DNA from: Deltaproteobacteria bacterium
GTDB lineage: Bacteria > Desulfobacterota > Binatia > UBA9968
Reading direction: 5' to 3'
DNA length: 7,815 bases
NCBI GenBank assembly: GCA_016184235.1
Contig: JACPDC010000376.1
Coordinates: 1 to 7,815 of the forward strand
Shown: in pieces, positions 6,222 through 7,815 of the stretch
How the letters are laid out: the number at the start of each line of letters is the position of its first letter
Numbering within the stretch: position 1 is the first letter of the stretch
Notes under the pieces: generated by a model
What the model was told of the DNA's origin: nothing
The model's database searches: none
Seen by the model: the letters and a program-made list of their open reading frames with translations, nothing else
Program-made: the position numbers and the translations under genes

Positions 6222-7067
6222 TTAGATAATAGGCATCAGAAGCAGCCGGATTCCGACAAGGGCGAGGGCAACCGCCAGTCCCCTGATGATCCAGTCGCCG
6301 TGAACACGGCTGGACAAGGCCGCGCCTAACTGCGCCGCGACGACCACCCCGATAGTAAGAGCGATGGTCCGCTGGATTCCGTGCGTGAATGTTCCCATCA
6401 CGATGTGCACAAGGGTGCCGGTCAGGGCCATCACCGAGAGTATGAATTGGGAAGTGGCGGTAGCGACGTGCACGGGGAAATTCAGCAAATGGACCAGGGC
6501 AGGCACGTGGATAAACCCGCCTCCGACACCGAGCAGACTGGAAAGATAACCTATCACGAGACTCACCCCCACGCCGATGAGAGGATTGTACGAGAAGCTG
6601 TAGCCCACGCCATGCGAATCCACGAGCCTTCTCGCCGCGTAGGAAAGGGATTTTCCGCCGGGGCTTTCCTCCGGACCGCTCATTCTCACCCCGCCGCCGG
6701 CGCTCGGGTAGAGCAAAAGGTATATCGACGCCGCGATCATCAGTATGCCGAACAGCAAATCAAAAACTCTGCGCGCAATATAGGCTGTCGTCAGCGCCCC
6801 CAGGATCGCGCCAGGGATGGTCGCCAGGGAAAAAATGATCCCGGACTTGTAGTCGATCCGCCTCAAGCGGGCATAGGCGAGAGAGCCCGAGGCGGCATTG
6901 AAAAAGACCACTGCCAAGGAAATGCTGGTGACGATTTCAGCAGACTCGTCCGGATAGAGCAGCAGCAGGAGGGGAACCAATAAAAAACCGCCGCCGGCCC
7001 CGATCAGGGTACCGTAGGCGCCAAGCAGGAAGCCGACGGGAATGAGCCACCAGTAGAGAGCGAGCAA
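6222..7067 (-). CDS. TauE/SafE-family membrane transporter (probable sulfite/organosulfur anion exporter)
   Basis: A 281-residue integral membrane protein of the TauE/SafE (DUF81) family, whose characterised members export sulfite, sulfoacetate or related anions. The internal duplication of the family is clear: GTLIGAGGGFLLVPLL at 19-34 in the first half and SSLLGVGGGFIHVPAL at 176-191 in the second. About eight hydrophobic segments are visible, four on either side of a polar loop at about 121-160 that is Gly/Ser/Pro-rich at its start. The start is a TTG at 7065-7067, supported by GGAGGT seven bases upstream and by the N-terminal membrane segment that begins at once; no better ATG lies nearby. 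It is divergent from a rhodanese-MoeB/ThiF fusion gene, which supports a sulfur-related role. The actual substrate is inferred from family and neighbour only, since TauE proteins are functionally diverse. Confidence 0.9.
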   Translation of the reverse strand: MLALYWWLIPVGFLLGAYGTLIGAGGGFLLVPLLLLLYPDESAEIVTSISLAVVFFNAASGSLAYARLRRIDYKSGIIFSLATIPGAILGALTTAYIARRVFDLLFGILMIAASIYLLLYPSAGGGVRMSGPEESPGGKSLSYAARRLVDSHGVGYSFSYNPLIGVGVSLVIGYLSSLLGVGGGFIHVPALVHLLNFPVHVATATSQFILSVMALTGTLVHIVMGTFTHGIQRTIALTIGVVVAAQLGAALSSRVHGDWIIRGLAVALALVGIRLLLMPII

Positions 7068-7074
7068 TTATCGA

Positions 7075-7080
7075 ACCTCC
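7075..7080 (-). promoter_or_regulatory. Ribosome binding site supporting the TTG start of the TauE-type gene
   Basis: On the minus strand this reads GGAGGT, seven bases before the TTG at 7065-7067. It makes the unusual TTG start convincing. Confidence 0.75.
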
Positions 7081-7121
7081 AAACATTTCTAGACCCCGAG
7101 ATCCGAGAAAATGAAACCTCC

Positions 7122-7151
7122 GGTCTGATGAAGACACGATTATCATAGACC
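7122..7151. promoter_or_regulatory. Inverted repeat over the TauE-type promoter, possible operator
   Basis: GGTCTGATGA at 7122-7131 and TCATAGACC at 7143-7151 are inverted copies with one extra base in the left arm and an 11-base spacer. The dyad covers the proposed -10 hexamer (7142-7147) and the predicted start of leftward transcription near 7135, where a repressor would be expected to sit. No known regulator consensus is recognised. Confidence 0.35.
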
Positions 7152-7170
7152 AGTTACCGCAGCTAGTCGA
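7142..7170 (-). promoter_or_regulatory. Possible sigma70-type promoter for the TauE-type gene
   Basis: On the minus strand TCGACT (7165-7170, 4 of 6 to consensus) and TATGAT (7142-7147, 5 of 6) are exactly 17 bases apart. The predicted leader to the TTG start would be about 68 bases. Confidence 0.45.
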
Positions 7171-7245
7171 AAAGACTACTTGCCAGCAGCCATGAGCGTT
7201 TTGTAAACTTTAAGCCGTGTTTTGCGAGCGGTTTTGTCGCCAATC

Positions 7246-7273
7246 TTGACTTTTCGCGAGATAAGTGTAACTT
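7246..7273 (+). promoter_or_regulatory. Possible sigma70-type promoter for the rhodanese-MoeB/ThiF gene
   Basis: TTGACT at 7246-7251 matches the -35 consensus at 5 of 6 positions. TAACTT at 7268-7273 is a weak -10 (3 of 6) with 16-base spacing. Transcription would start near 7280, inside the GACCT-CTA-AGGTC dyad. A weak -10 beside a good -35 would fit an activated or regulated promoter. Confidence 0.42.
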
Positions 7274-7274
7274 A

Positions 7275-7287
7275 GACCTCTAAGGTC
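7275..7287. promoter_or_regulatory. Perfect short dyad at the predicted transcription start, possible operator
   Basis: GACCT at 7275-7279 and AGGTC at 7283-7287 are perfect inverted copies around CTA. The left arm is part of TAGACC, a hexamer also found at 7090-7095 and 7146-7151 in the same control region. It sits where RNA polymerase would start the rhodanese-MoeB/ThiF transcript. Confidence 0.3.
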
Positions 7288-7291
7288 CGAG

Positions 7292-7318
7292 AATCCCGGG
7301 CATAACCGCTCGGGGATT
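7292..7318 (+). other. Leader hairpin just before the ribosome binding site of the rhodanese-MoeB/ThiF gene
   Basis: AATCCC at 7292-7297 pairs with GGGATT at 7313-7318, and GGGC at 7298-7301 continues into GCTC at 7308-7311 past one bulged G (7312), with one G-U pair and a six-base loop. The stem ends two bases before the GGAGGAG ribosome binding site, so it leaves the site free but next to the structure. It is not followed by a T tract and does not look like a terminator. It may stabilise the 5' end or tune translation. Confidence 0.4.
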
Positions 7319-7329
7319 GAGGAGGAGAG

Positions 7330-7815
7330 ATGGCTAAGACCTTCAAACAGCTGATGGAGGAGGCGCGAAAAGATGTCCCGGAGCTCTCCGTCCACGAGGC
7401 CCAGGAGCTTCTGGGCAAGAACGGCACGTATGCCTTGCTCGATGTCCGGGAAAAGGACGAGTACCGCGAGGGCCATTTGGAAGGAGCGATATCTTTGCCG
7501 CGCGGCTTCCTCGAAATCAAGGTGGAATCTACAGTCTCGGATAAATCCACCCCTATTCTCGCCTACTGCGCCGGTGGCGTGCGCTCCCTGTTGGCCGGCA
7601 AGATCCTCAAAGAGATGGGGTATCACAATGTCACTTCGATGTCCGGCGGCTACACCGCGTGGAAGACCGCCGGGTACAAGTGGGTGCAGGATCATCAATT
7701 CACGCCCGAGCAGACCATCCGGTACAGCCGTCATTTTCTGTTGCCGGAGGTCGGCGAAGAGGGCCAGGCGAAGCTCTTGAATGCCAAGGTGCTCATGGTC
7801 GGCGCCGGCGGGCTC
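7330..7815 (+). CDS. N-terminal rhodanese domain fused to MoeB/ThiF-type adenylyltransferase, C-terminus beyond window
   Basis: The first 162 residues of a fusion protein. Residues about 15-120 are a rhodanese domain, which carries sulfur as a persulfide: LLDVREKDEYREGHLEGAIS at 37-56, active-site loop with Cys80 (YCAGGVRS), and SGGYTAWKTAGY near the end. A very short linker leads to FTPEQTIRYSRHFLLPEVGE at 124-143 and then KVLMVGAGGL, the beginning of the ATP-binding glycine motif of MoeB/ThiF/HesA proteins, which adenylate the C-terminus of MoaD/ThiS-type sulfur carriers. In MOCS3/MoeBR proteins the rhodanese domain is C-terminal, so the order here is reversed. The ATG at 7330 has GGAGGAG (7321-7327) just upstream. 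Likely role: activation and sulfuration of a sulfur carrier for molybdopterin, thiamine or cysteine synthesis; which one cannot be decided here. Confidence 0.87.
   Translation, partial: MAKTFKQLMEEARKDVPELSVHEAQELLGKNGTYALLDVREKDEYREGHLEGAISLPRGFLEIKVESTVSDKSTPILAYCAGGVRSLLAGKILKEMGYHNVTSMSGGYTAWKTAGYKWVQDHQFTPEQTIRYSRHFLLPEVGEEGQAKLLNAKVLMVGAGGL

Noticed and set aside
7210..7734. Minus-strand open frame (174 codons) and a plus-strand frame at 7373-7780 at the right end
   Set aside because: Both are shadows of the rhodanese-MoeB/ThiF gene, which starts at 7330 and stays open to the window end with matching rhodanese and E1 motifs.

Overview
The window carries seven protein-coding genes, two of them cut by the window edges, in a moderately GC-rich, densely packed bacterial chromosome segment. 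A lipoprotein-type binding protein, an Sec-type signal peptide and several inner-membrane transporters point to a diderm (Gram-negative) bacterium. The mix of an NMT1/SsuA-type binding protein, an Opp/Dpp transporter, a single-domain KaiC-like ATPase and TauE resembles environmental Desulfobacterota- or Rokubacteria-like genomes. That placement is an impression from gene content, not a demonstrated assignment. No RNA genes, insertion sequences, CRISPR arrays or attachment sites were found.

Left part (1-4973): two transcription units diverge from a very short shared region near 1499-1581. Leftward runs an M19 membrane-dipeptidase-family enzyme followed, 35 bases later, by an NMT1-like periplasmic binding protein that leaves the window. 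Rightward runs a peptide/nickel-type ABC importer: lipoprotein binding protein, DppB/OppB-type permease and DppC/OppC-type permease, ending at a probable intrinsic terminator at 5034-5066. The two ATPase genes usual for this importer class are not in the window. The likely logic is peptide uptake (Opp/Dpp) coupled to dipeptide cleavage (M19), but the substrate is not visible in the sequence.

Middle (5052-6005): a leftward gene for a single-domain KaiC/RecA-superfamily ATPase converges on the permease operon. It has an intact Walker A motif, an Asp-Asp pair where KaiC has its catalytic Glu-Glu, and a Pro/Ala-rich tail ending in a short acidic/aromatic segment. No kaiA or kaiB lies nearby. A 216-base AT-richer gap (6006-6221) separates it from the next gene and holds a possible promoter and a small hairpin.

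Right part (6222-7815): a leftward TauE/SafE-family anion exporter diverges from a rightward fusion protein with an N-terminal rhodanese domain followed by the start of a MoeB/ThiF-type E1-like adenylyltransferase, cut by the window end. Both belong to sulfur metabolism. Their 262-base shared control region holds opposed promoter-like elements, two dyads, three direct copies of TAGACC and a hairpin just upstream of the fusion gene's ribosome binding site. This region is the most suggestive non-coding part of the window.
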